DNA of 64,000 nt from an uncultured Pseudodesulfovibrio sp. (GTDB lineage Bacteria > Desulfobacterota > Desulfovibrionia > Desulfovibrionales > Desulfovibrionaceae): the NCBI RefSeq assembly GCF_963664965.1, contig NZ_OY761823.1, positions 3,428,001 to 3,492,000 on the forward strand, in the 5' to 3' direction. Under the pieces are notes generated by a model. It was not told where the DNA came from and ran no database searches. It saw only the letters and a list, made by a program, of their open reading frames with translations. Of the stretch, positions 51,081 through 60,908 are shown piece by piece. The position numbers were made by a program, and so were the translations under genes. Within the stretch, counting starts at the first letter, position 1. The number at the start of each line of letters is the position of its first letter.

Positions 51081-51349
51081 CTCCACAATCCTCATGTGTT
51101 CAAAATTGGAAAAAACAAGCACTTTCGGGTAACAGGATTTCCGCACTCATTGCAACAGAAAATACATATCTTTTAGTTGCTTATGCTTTTACCACAAATG
51201 TATAAACATTTCATCTTCAGCATATCAAATGAAGAAGGCTCCCTCTCCACACATCAGTAAACGTGGGCCGCGAGTCGACACGACGTTGCAGGCAACTCAA
51301 GACGAGTAATGGAAGAAAAATGAAATACCAGTGCAAGGAACCGTCAAAG

Positions 51350-52324
51350 CTACGTTCTGCCCACCCCGAAAATCCGGACCAGAATGAAATAGACGGACAA
51401 GGTGCAGAACGCGACCGAGCAGTTGAGCAGGACAAGAATGCAACGCAGCCCGACAGCCAGAGATGCCGCGGTCTGGGCAACAAGCCCGCTCTCCCGAAAA
51501 ATGCCGACCCACGTCCAGTCGAATGCTCCGAGGCCACCGGGCATCTGGCTCAGTACTCCCGCCATTTCGGCACTGGGCCCACCCCAGAAGACTTCACTGA
51601 GAATCTCGCCATGGCCAAAAGCCAGAACGATGACGGAGTACAGCACAGCCCCGACCAGAAACTTGCCGCACCCCAGTACGAAGAGCTTGCGCGCCAGTGC
51701 AGCATCCAGAATTCTGGCTTCCTTCAACGCACTGAATCGTTCCCGGATGCCTGCGGGCAGCAGGCGGATGCCCGCCAATATACCGGCAAGCCATGAAGCA
51801 AGGCGAATGAACAACGGCATGACCAGATAGACAAGAATCACGCTCCCCGCCCACAGCAGCGCGGCGGTGCTCCATGACATCTTCAGGAAGACATGCGTCA
51901 CGCCCGCCATCATCAGCAGCGTCAGGGCCAGAAAATCGAAACCCATGTCCCAGATGAACAACCCAGTGGATTTCATGACCGGCATGACATCCTTGCGCCG
52001 CATGGCAAAGGCCCGGACAGCGGCGTTTATCAGAGTCAGCGGCAGGATCTGTCCCAAAGCCGCCGAAAGGGCTATATATCTGTAATAGAAAAAGACCCCG
52101 AACCGCTCCGAAGCCTGTGCATGGGTCACTAGTCGCCATTTCAATGAAGAAAATAGATAGAAAAAGGCCACTAGCAAAAAGCTGGTGCCGATCCAGAAAG
52201 GATCGGCACCACGCAACGCCTGAAGCAATGCATCAGGCGTCAGATTGTTTGTGTAGAAAATGAAACCGAACAGCCCAAGGCCGACAAGAGACAGTCCGAG
52301 TGATACCAGAAGTCGTTTATTCAT
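51350..52324 (-). CDS. Lysylphosphatidylglycerol synthase-like/UPF0104 membrane protein
   Basis: Membrane protein of 324 residues with about eight hydrophobic segments, starting MNKRLLVSLGLSLVGLGLFG with AAGGGA just upstream. It resembles the flippase-like domain of MprF/aglD-type proteins (SSLKWRLVTHAQ, ALSAALGQILPLTLI, QMPGGLGAFDW). It lacks the soluble transferase domain of true MprF. In polysaccharide loci such proteins are thought to move glycolipid intermediates. It follows the aminotransferase gene by 19 bases. Confidence 0.82.
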   Translation of the reverse strand: MNKRLLVSLGLSLVGLGLFGFIFYTNNLTPDALLQALRGADPFWIGTSFLLVAFFYLFSSLKWRLVTHAQASERFGVFFYYRYIALSAALGQILPLTLINAAVRAFAMRRKDVMPVMKSTGLFIWDMGFDFLALTLLMMAGVTHVFLKMSWSTAALLWAGSVILVYLVMPLFIRLASWLAGILAGIRLLPAGIRERFSALKEARILDAALARKLFVLGCGKFLVGAVLYSVIVLAFGHGEILSEVFWGGPSAEMAGVLSQMPGGLGAFDWTWVGIFRESGLVAQTAASLAVGLRCILVLLNCSVAFCTLSVYFILVRIFGVGRT

Positions 52325-52343
52325 GCGTCCCTTGGGCAACAGG

Positions 52344-53486
52344 CTAACCGAGCGCCTTCTCCAGTTCGCGGACAACGAGCCGCACATCATCCTCGGTCAT
52401 GCCGGGGAAGAGCGGCAGCAGCACGCCGTGGTCCTGAATGTTTTCACATACGGGCAGTCCGTCGGCAGGAATCCGGCACGTTTCCGGTCCGGCATACGCC
52501 TTTTCCCGGTGAGCGCACATGATACCGCGCCGGGTGGCGATGCCGTTGTCCTGCATGGTCTGCATCAACTGCTTCTGATCCACGCCCGGGCACATGATCT
52601 GGTAGCTCTGCCAGTTGGACCGGCAGTAGTCCGGCTGATGCGGCGGCGTGACCGGCAGATCGGCCAGCAGTTCCGTGTACAGCGCGGCCAGACGACGGCG
52701 GTCGGCGACCAGCCCGTCGAGGCGCTTGAGCTGCTCCACGCCGATTCCGGCCTGAATGTCCGTCATGCGGTAGTTGAAGCCGAGGATCGGGTATTCCTCG
52801 AAAATGATCTCGCTGGAATTGTGACGCACCGTGTCGGGAACGCTCATGGCATGCTGGCGAAGCAGGCGGAACTGCGCATCGAGTTCCGGGTCGTTGGTGG
52901 TCACCATGCCGCCGTCACCAGTGGTGATGACCTTGCGCGGATGAAAGGAAAAACAGGCTGCGTCACCATGAGGGCGACCAATCTTTTCCCACTCCCCGTC
53001 CATGCGGATTTCCACACCGGCACAGCAGGCGGCGTCTTCCACCACCTTGAGGCCGTGTTTCTTCGCGATCGCCAAAATGGCGGGCATATCGCACGGCATG
53101 CCGATCTGATGAACGCAGAGGATGGCCTTGGTCGCGGGCGTTATGGCCTCTTCGATCCGGGCCGGGTCCATGTTGTAGGTCTCGGGATGGACGTCGACAA
53201 ACACGGGCAGCGCGCCGCAATAGCGGACGGCATTGGCCGTGGCAATGAACGACTGGCTGACCGTGATGACTTCATCGCCGGGACCGACGCCGACCCCGTG
53301 CAGAGCGAGATGCAGGGCCGTGGTGCAGCTTGAAACCGCGCAGGCGTGCTTCGCCCCGGTGTAGGCAGCGAAATTGTCTTCGAATTCCTTGACGCGAGGT
53401 CCCTGAGTGACCCAGCCGGACAGAATGGCTTCAGATGCCGCCTTGGCTTCTTCCTCGCCAAGGAACGGCTTTGCTATGGGCATCAT
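52344..53486 (-). CDS. DegT/DnrJ/EryC1/StrS sugar aminotransferase
   Basis: PLP enzyme of 380 residues that transfers an amino group to a keto-sugar nucleotide for surface polysaccharide. It starts MMPIAKPFLGEEEAKAASEA. Conserved residues: VSSCTTALHLAL (phosphate site), DAACCAGVE (Asp-Ala), and the PLP lysine in FSFHPRKVITTGDGG. C-terminal FNYRMTDIQAGIG is family-typical. The ATG overlaps the epimerase stop, so the two are coupled. The product could be a 4-amino- or 3-amino-sugar; the epimerase-type neighbour supports hexose processing. Confidence 0.9.
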   Translation of the reverse strand: MMPIAKPFLGEEEAKAASEAILSGWVTQGPRVKEFEDNFAAYTGAKHACAVSSCTTALHLALHGVGVGPGDEVITVSQSFIATANAVRYCGALPVFVDVHPETYNMDPARIEEAITPATKAILCVHQIGMPCDMPAILAIAKKHGLKVVEDAACCAGVEIRMDGEWEKIGRPHGDAACFSFHPRKVITTGDGGMVTTNDPELDAQFRLLRQHAMSVPDTVRHNSSEIIFEEYPILGFNYRMTDIQAGIGVEQLKRLDGLVADRRRLAALYTELLADLPVTPPHQPDYCRSNWQSYQIMCPGVDQKQLMQTMQDNGIATRRGIMCAHREKAYAGPETCRIPADGLPVCENIQDHGVLLPLFPGMTEDDVRLVVRELEKALG

Positions 53487-54463
53487 TTGAGTTTTTCCTC
53501 CAGACCGTCGAGCCATGCGACAAGACGGCGCAGACCGTCTTCCAGTTCCACTTCAGCCTTGAATCCGAGCAGCTTTTCAGCCTTTTCGGTGCTTGCCAGA
53601 CGGCGGCCGACTTCGACCTTCTGGCGTTCTTCCGGCAGGGGCACGAATTCCGGCTCCAGATCGGAGTCCATGGCCTTGAGGAGCGCATTGCACAGTTCCT
53701 TGAGGCTCACTTCCTCGCCACGAGCGACGTTGAAATCTTCACCGGAGACATCCTGTGTCAGGCCGAGGATGGTGGCACGGGCTATGTCGTCGATGTAGAC
53801 AAAATCCATGGTCTGGTCGCCTTCACCGAAAATCTTGGGACGCTTGCCTTCCTTGATGAGATAGTACCAGCGGATCAGGACTTCGGTGTATTTGCCTTCG
53901 GTATCCATGCGCGGGCCGAACACGTTGAAATAGCGGAACGTATTGTAATCCAGACCGTACATATCCTTGTAGGAGCGGTACATCAGTTCGTTGAACGTCT
54001 TGCATGCCCCGTAAAAAGTGCGGTTGTTGTAGGGGTGATGCTTCTCGGTGGTCGGGAAGTCCTCGGCCTGCCCATAGACAGAGGCGGAAGATGCGGCCAC
54101 GAGCTTCTTGACCTTGTGCTTGACGCACAGGTCGATCATGTTCAGCGGAGCGCGGGCCATGACCTCGAAGGCCTCAAGCGGATTCTCGGCGCAGCGGGTG
54201 ATACGCAGGGCGGCCATGTGAATGACGTAGTCGCACCCTTTGACGAGCGAATCCATCAGCTCGAAATCGCGGGTATCGCCTTCCACGAAACGAACCTTGC
54301 CTGTAGCAAGAGCGTTTTCCATATTACGGGGATGACCGCGCAGCTTGTTATCAAGGAGGATAATTTCCTCGGGGTTCTGCTCAAGAAGCTGATCGGCAAT
54401 GGTGGAACCGACAAGGCCCATGCCGCCGGTGATGAGAATACGGGAATTTTCTATTTTATTCAT
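53483..54463 (-). CDS. NAD-dependent sugar epimerase/dehydratase (SDR)
   Basis: Extended SDR enzyme of 326 residues acting on a nucleotide sugar. NAD site GGMGLVGSTIADQLL, catalytic YGACKTFNE (YxxxK) with ASSASVYGQ as the Ser region. It resembles UDP-glucose 4-epimerase/GalE-type or 4,6-dehydratase-related proteins; exact activity cannot be set. The start MNKIENSRIL at 54463 is chosen because the extended reading to 54775 is low-complexity and runs into the divergent gene's control region. The region 54464-54695 would hold both divergent promoters. Confidence 0.9.
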   Translation of the reverse strand: MNKIENSRILITGGMGLVGSTIADQLLEQNPEEIILLDNKLRGHPRNMENALATGKVRFVEGDTRDFELMDSLVKGCDYVIHMAALRITRCAENPLEAFEVMARAPLNMIDLCVKHKVKKLVAASSASVYGQAEDFPTTEKHHPYNNRTFYGACKTFNELMYRSYKDMYGLDYNTFRYFNVFGPRMDTEGKYTEVLIRWYYLIKEGKRPKIFGEGDQTMDFVYIDDIARATILGLTQDVSGEDFNVARGEEVSLKELCNALLKAMDSDLEPEFVPLPEERQKVEVGRRLASTEKAEKLLGFKAEVELEDGLRRLVAWLDGLEEKLK

Positions 54464-54695
54464 ATGATTGTCACTCGGTTGGTATTGAGGATCATAAATG
54501 GACTGACGTTTCGGCAAGGCAGACGGAAGAAGCTCTCCGCCACGACTTCGCCGACAACTCCGGTCTGTAAAACAGTCACGGCGGCAAGGCAAGTGAATCG
54601 TGGCCTTTCCCTTTTGCATCACAGAGCCGCGGCTTGACCGTTCCCCTGACGGGGGATAAGAAGCGGCAACAACTTCAGACAGGCAGGCCGACCCA

Positions 54696-55724
54696 ATGCA
54701 CCTAAGACTACTCGACGATTCAGACGATTCCCAGCTCATTGACTTTCTTGACCGGATTTCAGCGGAAACCGGCATCGGGCTGGCATACCACTCTCCCTTC
54801 TACCGGGACGCCCTTGTCCGGGTCGGAGTCGGCTCCCCCCTTTATACGGGAGCATTCAAGGGAGATACGCTGATCGGCGTCCTGCCCGGTTTCATCAAGA
54901 CCACCGACAACGGAACCGTGTACAACTCGCTGCCGTTCTTCGGTCCCAATGCGGGCGTTCAGTGTCTCCCGGAAAACAACGACTGCCACGCCCCCCTGTT
55001 TTCCTTTCTGATGGAACACCTCCGCTCTGAATACGACATGCTCAGTGCCGCCGTGTATTCCCCGTTCCTTGCCGATACGGATGAACACTACACCCAGTTG
55101 CAGGCCGACATCGTGGTGGATAAATTCACCCATTACATTGATATGGAAAACCACACCCTGCCGGGTGTCAGACGACGCGATATCAACACCGCACGCAAAA
55201 GAGACGTCACCATCATCGACAATCCGTCCCGCGACGAGCTGGCCGAAGTCTTTGAAATCTACAAGACGAACTGTACGGACTACGGCATCGAACTCAAGCC
55301 GTGGCCGCTTTTCGAATATTTCCTTGAAAACTACGATTCAGACAATCTGCTCGTTTCGGCCGCCGTACATGACGGCACCATCATCGCGGGATTGATCACA
55401 CTCTACAGCAAGGGCGTTGCAAGCTACTACATCCCCTGCCAGAAACACGAGACCCGTTCTCTGCAGCCCGTACCCTTCCTGATCGACCACCACATGGACA
55501 GGGTCAAGGAAGCCGGGGTCCGGTACTGGAATTGGGAATCCTCACCGAGTCTTGATTCAGGAGTCGCTTTCTTCAAGAAAAAATGGAACAGCATCGAAGG
55601 ACACTACAAGATCCATGTCATTCCGTTCCGTACCCAGTCAGACTTTTCCAAACTGGGCGTTGAAACCATTCAGCGCGATTACCCATGGTTTTTCGTCTAC
55701 CCGTTTGACAGGCTGTCGGACTGA
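54696..55724 (+). CDS. FemAB/GNAT-like acyltransferase of the polysaccharide cluster
   Basis: Protein of 342 residues with a double GNAT-like fold appearance. The middle carries GVRRRDINTARKRDVTII, the conserved basic stretch of FemAB-related proteins. The C-terminal part contains YWNWESSPSLDSGVAFFKKK. Enzymes of this kind attach aminoacyl or acyl groups to peptidoglycan or polysaccharide, and similar ones lie in exopolysaccharide loci. No signal peptide is seen, so it is cytoplasmic. It starts the plus-strand run that continues with the AlgI-like gene. Confidence 0.8.
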   Translation: MHLRLLDDSDDSQLIDFLDRISAETGIGLAYHSPFYRDALVRVGVGSPLYTGAFKGDTLIGVLPGFIKTTDNGTVYNSLPFFGPNAGVQCLPENNDCHAPLFSFLMEHLRSEYDMLSAAVYSPFLADTDEHYTQLQADIVVDKFTHYIDMENHTLPGVRRRDINTARKRDVTIIDNPSRDELAEVFEIYKTNCTDYGIELKPWPLFEYFLENYDSDNLLVSAAVHDGTIIAGLITLYSKGVASYYIPCQKHETRSLQPVPFLIDHHMDRVKEAGVRYWNWESSPSLDSGVAFFKKKWNSIEGHYKIHVIPFRTQSDFSKLGVETIQRDYPWFFVYPFDRLSD

Positions 55725-55802
55725 TTCCGGCCGGTCCTTGCCAAAGATCATGGACTGAAATAGAAATCACATACTAACCACCAACCAACCCCGACAGCAC
55801 TT

Positions 55803-57236
55803 ATGGTATTCAGTTCCGTCATATTCCTTTTCGGCTTTCTCCCGATCATTCTGGTGATCTACACCCTGACCCCGGAGAAGCACAAAAACCTCACCCTGCT
55901 GCTGTCGAGCCTCGCCTTCTATTTCTGGGGCGAGAACCTGCTCGTGCTCATGCTGCTCGCGTCCACGCTGGCGAACTATTTCTTCGCCCTGCTCATCGGG
56001 CGGCAGGACAAACTTTCGCCGATACAGGGCGGACCGACGAAAAAACTCATTCTCGGCCTCTCCGTCGCGGTCAACATCGGGCTGCTCTGCTGGTACAAGT
56101 ATTCCAACTTTTTCGTGCAGGACATCCTGCTCGACGCCGCCGGATTGCAAAACAGTCTGACTCAGGAATGGACCACCGTCATCCTGCCGTTGGGCATCAG
56201 CTTCTACACGTTCCAGTCCATGAGCTACGTCATCGACGTCTACCGCGGAACCGTCCCCGCAACACGGAACTACATCGACTTCGCCTGCTACGTGACCTCG
56301 TTTCCGCAACTGGTGGCCGGTCCCATCGTCCGTTACAAGGATATCGCCAAACAGCTGGTCAAACGCACGGTCACGCTCGACGACTTCCATGAAGGGGTCA
56401 ACCGGTTCATCGTCGGACTGGCAAAGAAAGTGCTCATCGCCAACACCGTGGCCCGGTCCGCAGACGCGATCTACGCCCTGCCCGTGCAGCAGCTCGACGC
56501 ACCACTCGCATGGCTTGGCGCGGCCTGCTACACATTGCAGATCTATTTCGATTTTTCCGGCTATTCCGACATGGCCATCGGGCTGGGCAAGATGTTCGGC
56601 TTCACGTTCCCCGAGAACTTCAACTACCCGTACATTTCCAAATCCATTCAGGAATTCTGGCGGCGCTGGCACATTTCCCTGTCCACGTGGTTCCGCGACT
56701 ACCTGTACATCCCGCTGGGCGGCAACCGCGTCGCACCATGGCGGACCTACGCCAACCTCTGGATCGTGTTCGTTCTATGCGGCCTGTGGCACGGGGCAAG
56801 CTGGAACTTCATCATATGGGGCATCTTCCACGGATTTTTCCTCGTCATGGAGCGTGGGCCGTGGGGCAGACTGCTCGCAGCTTTTCCCGCTGTGTTCAGA
56901 CATGCCTACACCCTGTTTGCGGTCATGATCGGCTGGACCATCTTCCGCGCCGACGACATGACGATCGCCCACGAGATGCTCGGGGCCATGTTCGGATTCG
57001 GCCAAGGCCAGCCTGCTACACTGACGTTTTCCTACTACGCCGGACCGGATGTGCTGACGGCTCTGGCCGTGGGGATGTTGTTCTCCATTCCTCTCTGGAA
57101 AAGAGCGCTTGAAAAAATCGGCGGCACCACGGTCGGCGTCCTGATCCATAACGTGACCCTTGTGACACTGTTCATTCTCAGCATCACGGCGGTCTCCTCA
57201 AGCACCTACAACCCGTTCCTCTACTTCCGCTTCTAG
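55803..57236 (+). CDS. MBOAT-family O-acyltransferase (AlgI-like)
   Basis: Membrane acyltransferase of 477 residues with many transmembrane segments. It contains the MBOAT core: LPLGISFYTFQSMSYVIDVY, ISKSIQEFWRRWHISLSTW and the catalytic His in FVLCGLWHGASWNFIIWG. AlgI-type proteins move acetyl groups across the membrane for polysaccharide acetylation. It lies directly before an AlgJ/AlgX-like periplasmic gene, the usual pair. The first 60 residues carry membrane segments starting MVFSSVIFLFGFLP. Confidence 0.93.
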   Translation: MVFSSVIFLFGFLPIILVIYTLTPEKHKNLTLLLSSLAFYFWGENLLVLMLLASTLANYFFALLIGRQDKLSPIQGGPTKKLILGLSVAVNIGLLCWYKYSNFFVQDILLDAAGLQNSLTQEWTTVILPLGISFYTFQSMSYVIDVYRGTVPATRNYIDFACYVTSFPQLVAGPIVRYKDIAKQLVKRTVTLDDFHEGVNRFIVGLAKKVLIANTVARSADAIYALPVQQLDAPLAWLGAACYTLQIYFDFSGYSDMAIGLGKMFGFTFPENFNYPYISKSIQEFWRRWHISLSTWFRDYLYIPLGGNRVAPWRTYANLWIVFVLCGLWHGASWNFIIWGIFHGFFLVMERGPWGRLLAAFPAVFRHAYTLFAVMIGWTIFRADDMTIAHEMLGAMFGFGQGQPATLTFSYYAGPDVLTALAVGMLFSIPLWKRALEKIGGTTVGVLIHNVTLVTLFILSITAVSSSTYNPFLYFRF

Positions 57237-57254
57237 CGCCGGGAAACAGTAGCC

Positions 57255-58829
57255 ATGAAAAGATTCACCGCCATACTCGCCCGGATCACGATCCCCGTTT
57301 TCCTGCTGCTCATTTTCATTCCGTTCATCTGGAGCATTCCGGGTGTTCACGGCATCAACCTGAGCCGATTCGAGGACATGGAAAAACGCTCCCCCAACGA
57401 ATATCCGGCGTTGCCCACCAACAGGCAGGAACTCGCCGCATTCCCCGAAGCCTTTGAAAAGGCGTTCAACGACCACTTCGGATTCCGCCGGGACCTGATA
57501 ACAATCTTCAAGCTGTTCAAATACAATGTCTTCAACCAGTCCACGGACCCGGGCAACGTGGTTGTCGGCCGGGACGGCTGGCTCTACCTCGGCAACGACT
57601 ATTTCCGTACTTTCGACCGGCATACCGGCTCGCGCCCCCCGCTAGAGGCCGAAGTCGACCGGCTCATCACTGCCGAGAAAAAGAAACGCCAATGGCTTGC
57701 ACGCCGCGGCATCAAGTACCTCTTCGCAGCGGCCCCGAACAAGTATTCCATCTATCCGGAATACCTGCCCGCCTACGTGCGAAGCGCGGACAACACCGTC
57801 CTGCTCGATCTGGTCGCCGAAAAAGCGCGAAAGCAAGGACTGCCGTTCATCGACCTTCGTCCGTTCCTGAAAGAGGCCAAGAAACTGCACGGCACTCTGG
57901 CCTACGCCAAAACAGACTCCCACTGGAGCAATCTGGGCGCGTTTTACGGATACAGGGCGCTGGTCGAAAAACTCGCGGAACAGACCGGCCCGCTCAAGAC
58001 GCTCTCCCTGACCGGCTTCGAGCAATCCATCGGCAAGGCGTACAATCTGGAAGGCTTGCTCGGAATGAGAAAGTTCCACAAGCTGAAGGACGTGAAAATC
58101 CGCCTCGATTTTGACCACTCATCCCCCGGAATGAAGGCCTGCGAATTCAGCGGAAAGAAAATCGGCTGGGATCAATACAATGAAGTTCACTACAACTCCA
58201 TGCTGTTCATCGACAATGAGCAGGCCCTGAACCGGCTGTCCATATTCATGCTCCGGGACTCGTTTACCAACCGCCTGTCACCGCTGCTGAACCAGACGTT
58301 CACCCGAATGGCCTACACGCATTACAACCGTCCGATACTTCCCGGAAACATCGTGGATTTCATGCTCACCTTCAAGCCGCAGGTCCTGCTGCACGAAATG
58401 GTCGAAGTGAATCTGGCAGGTGTCACCGGTGTTTATCCGCCGTGGGAAACCCCGGCGGTCGCCCCGCAGGAAGCCGTGCTTCTCTGGCCCGAACTTGGAC
58501 CTTCGCAGAACTGCCGTCTTGAACAAGGGCCGGACAACGGGACTTGGGACATCACCGTCCCTGCCGCCGACACCCGAAGCGTGCTTCTCAAGATCGACCT
58601 GACAGCCGAATCGGATGCAACTCTCACGGCTGGTTCGGCCTCTGTTGCCATCAGCAAGGGCACAGGCACCTACTACTTTGAAATGAAACCGGGCACGAAA
58701 AAACGCCTGACCTTCAAGGGAAAGTCAGGCGCTGTGAATATCCTTACTTTCGAAGCAAGGCCGATGTCCGAAGAAGCACTTAGGAAGCTGTACCGCCCAG
58801 AACCTGTTTCAGGCTCTCGCAAACAGTAA
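57255..58829 (+). CDS. AlgJ/AlgX-like periplasmic acetyltransferase
   Basis: Protein of 524 residues with one N-terminal membrane anchor (IPVFLLLIFIPFIWSIPGVH) and a periplasmic SGNH-like domain. The DxH motif is in KTDSHWSNLGAFYGYR, and the nucleophile Ser is likely in FMLRDSFTNRL. Family members transfer acetyl groups from the AlgI-type carrier to a polysaccharide. A C-terminal beta-rich extension of about 110 residues (after EVNLAGVTGVYPPW) may bind glycan. Its last 50 bases overlap the opposite-strand aminotransferase gene. Confidence 0.88.
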   Translation: MKRFTAILARITIPVFLLLIFIPFIWSIPGVHGINLSRFEDMEKRSPNEYPALPTNRQELAAFPEAFEKAFNDHFGFRRDLITIFKLFKYNVFNQSTDPGNVVVGRDGWLYLGNDYFRTFDRHTGSRPPLEAEVDRLITAEKKKRQWLARRGIKYLFAAAPNKYSIYPEYLPAYVRSADNTVLLDLVAEKARKQGLPFIDLRPFLKEAKKLHGTLAYAKTDSHWSNLGAFYGYRALVEKLAEQTGPLKTLSLTGFEQSIGKAYNLEGLLGMRKFHKLKDVKIRLDFDHSSPGMKACEFSGKKIGWDQYNEVHYNSMLFIDNEQALNRLSIFMLRDSFTNRLSPLLNQTFTRMAYTHYNRPILPGNIVDFMLTFKPQVLLHEMVEVNLAGVTGVYPPWETPAVAPQEAVLLWPELGPSQNCRLEQGPDNGTWDITVPAADTRSVLLKIDLTAESDATLTAGSASVAISKGTGTYYFEMKPGTKKRLTFKGKSGAVNILTFEARPMSEEALRKLYRPEPVSGSRKQ

Positions 58830-59895
58830 CCACCTGTTCTTCGCTCAATGTCGGGCACATGGGCAGGGACAGTTCGGTCGCGCCGAGTTGCTCGGCTACC
58901 GGGAAGTCGCCGAACGAATGGCCCAGGCTTTCGAAGGATTTGAGATGCGGCACGGCATGCGGGTAATGAATGCCGTTCTGTATGCCGAGTTCATTCAGTC
59001 CCTTCTGGACTTCCTCCCGGTTCTCCACCTGCACGGCAAGTACGTGATAGACGTGACGGCAGTCTCCGGGCACGGTCTGCATGGAAACTCCGGCTACATC
59101 GGCCAGTTGATCACGATACACCGCACCGAGTGAACGGCGGGCCTCGGTCCACTTATCCAGATGCTTCAACTTGATGCCGAGCATGGCACCCTGAAATCCG
59201 TCCATGCGGGCGTTGAAGCCTTGCCGGACATGATTGTAACGGCCTTCCTGCCCCCAGTCGCGGATCACCTGCACCTGATGCGCCAGCTCCGCATCATTGG
59301 TCACGACGCAACCGCCTTCACCGCAGGCACCGAGGTTCTTTCCGGGATAGAAACTGAAACAGGCGATGTCGCCCCACTGTCCGGCACGTTTGCCGTCGAT
59401 ATCCGCACCATGCGCCTGCGCCGCGTCCTCGATGACAGCGAGGCCGTGCTTTTCGGCAATGGCGCAGATGGCGGGCATGTCGGCCATGAGGCCGTAGAGA
59501 TGCACCGGCATGATCGCCTTGGTCCGGGGCGTGATGCACTTCTCGATCAACGCGGGATCAAGGGTGAAACGCCCTTCCTCCACATCGGCGAAAACGGGGG
59601 TCGCGCCGGTGTAGCGGACCGCCTCGGCAGTGGCCACAAAGGTCATGGCCGGAACAATGACCTCGTCGCCGGGACCGATATTCAGCGCCAACAGGGCCAT
59701 GTACAGAGCGGTCGTGCCGGAGTTGACGCCCATGGCGTGTTCCACGCCGCAGAATTCGGCAAAAGCCTTTTCAAAATTCTGGACCTTGGGTCCGAGGATA
59801 AACGAGGAATTGTCAAGAACCTCTTCGAGTTCCTTGAGCATCTCCTCTTTCAACGGCGCATGCAGCGCGGTCAGGTTGAGAAACGGTACGGTCAT
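58780..59895 (-). CDS. DegT/DnrJ aminotransferase (WlbC/WbpE-like)
   Basis: PLP aminotransferase of 371 residues. Conserved: GVNSGTTALYMAL, IEDAAQAHGADIDGK and the PLP lysine in CFSFYPGKNLGACGEGG. The SFYPGKN form is that of WlbC/WbpE/DesV-type enzymes that aminate 3-keto UDP-uronic sugars. The gene overlaps the upstream dehydrogenase stop by four bases. With the Gfo/Idh dehydrogenase and the hexapeptide acetyltransferase it makes a plausible UDP-GlcNAc(3NAc)A route. Its 3' end overlaps the convergent AlgX-like gene by 50 bases. Confidence 0.92.
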   Translation of the reverse strand: MTVPFLNLTALHAPLKEEMLKELEEVLDNSSFILGPKVQNFEKAFAEFCGVEHAMGVNSGTTALYMALLALNIGPGDEVIVPAMTFVATAEAVRYTGATPVFADVEEGRFTLDPALIEKCITPRTKAIMPVHLYGLMADMPAICAIAEKHGLAVIEDAAQAHGADIDGKRAGQWGDIACFSFYPGKNLGACGEGGCVVTNDAELAHQVQVIRDWGQEGRYNHVRQGFNARMDGFQGAMLGIKLKHLDKWTEARRSLGAVYRDQLADVAGVSMQTVPGDCRHVYHVLAVQVENREEVQKGLNELGIQNGIHYPHAVPHLKSFESLGHSFGDFPVAEQLGATELSLPMCPTLSEEQVVTVCESLKQVLGGTAS

Positions 59896-60899
59896 TTGAC
59901 CTCCAGGGGAGCACCCTGCTGTTTGATGGATTCGGACGCGAGGCAGAGCAGACGGACCATTTCAAGGCCCATGGCCCCGCTGGTGATCGGCTCCTCGCCC
60001 GTGTCGATGCAGTGAATGAAATGTTCGACCTCGTCCTTGAGCGCCTCGGTGGTGGGGATCTTGGGCGCGAGCATATCGCCGGTGCGATACCCGATCATGG
60101 TTTCGCGGATGTCTTCCTGATTGTCGAGAACCAAACCGGAATCATAAATTTTCAGTTTCTCGGCCTGCTCAAGGTCATTGAACACCGCCATTTTCTTGTC
60201 GCCGCCGATGAGAATCTGGCGAACCTTGACCGGCGACAGCCAGTTGGCGTTGATGTGAGCGATGAAATTGTCGTCGTACATGAGCGAGACAAAGGCCGTG
60301 TTCTCGGGCTTGCCCGCCACATGCGACTTGCCGATGGCGGAAATGCCGGTCGGCTTTTTGCCGAACAGGTAATGCAGAATGGAAAAATCGTGGACAGCAA
60401 GGTCCCAGAGGACGTCGACGTCCTGCTGGAACAGGCCGAGATTGATACGCACGGAGTCATAGTAGTAAATATTTCCGAACGCGCCTTCGTCCACAAGGCT
60501 CTTAATCTTCTTGACCGCGCCGGTGTAGATGAAGGTGTGGTCGACGATGATCTTCAGCCCGCGCTTCTCGGCTTCGTTGAGCAGCGTTTCCCCCTGCTCG
60601 ACCGTGCTGGTGAACGGTTTTTCGACCCAGACATGCTTCCCGGCCTGCAAGGCTTCGAGCGCCAACGGATAGTGCGTTCCCACCGGCGTGGCGATGACCA
60701 CGGCGTCGATGGCGGGGTCATTGAGAATCTCGCGGTAATCGCCGGTGGTCTGGATGCTCGGATAACGGGATTTGCACAGCGCCAGTCGGGCGGGGTCCAG
60801 ATCGCTGACCTTCAGGACCAGCGACTTCTCGCACTCCATGAAATTTCGGACCAGATTGGGGCCCCAGTAGCCATAGCCGATAACGCCTGCATTCAACAT
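59892..60899 (-). CDS. Gfo/Idh/MocA-type sugar oxidoreductase (WlbA/WbpB-like)
   Basis: NAD-dependent dehydrogenase of 335 residues. Rossmann start MLNAGVIGYGYWGPNLVRNF, and catalytic-region segments VEKPFTSTVEQGETLL (EKP) and VLWDLAVHDFSILHYLF (HD). It matches WlbA/WbpB, which oxidises UDP-GlcNAcA at C3 before transamination. It overlaps the aminotransferase start by four bases and follows the acetyltransferase gene by nine bases. Confidence 0.92.
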   Translation of the reverse strand: MLNAGVIGYGYWGPNLVRNFMECEKSLVLKVSDLDPARLALCKSRYPSIQTTGDYREILNDPAIDAVVIATPVGTHYPLALEALQAGKHVWVEKPFTSTVEQGETLLNEAEKRGLKIIVDHTFIYTGAVKKIKSLVDEGAFGNIYYYDSVRINLGLFQQDVDVLWDLAVHDFSILHYLFGKKPTGISAIGKSHVAGKPENTAFVSLMYDDNFIAHINANWLSPVKVRQILIGGDKKMAVFNDLEQAEKLKIYDSGLVLDNQEDIRETMIGYRTGDMLAPKIPTTEALKDEVEHFIHCIDTGEEPITSGAMGLEMVRLLCLASESIKQQGAPLEVK

Positions 60900-60908
60900 G
60901 TTCTGTCT

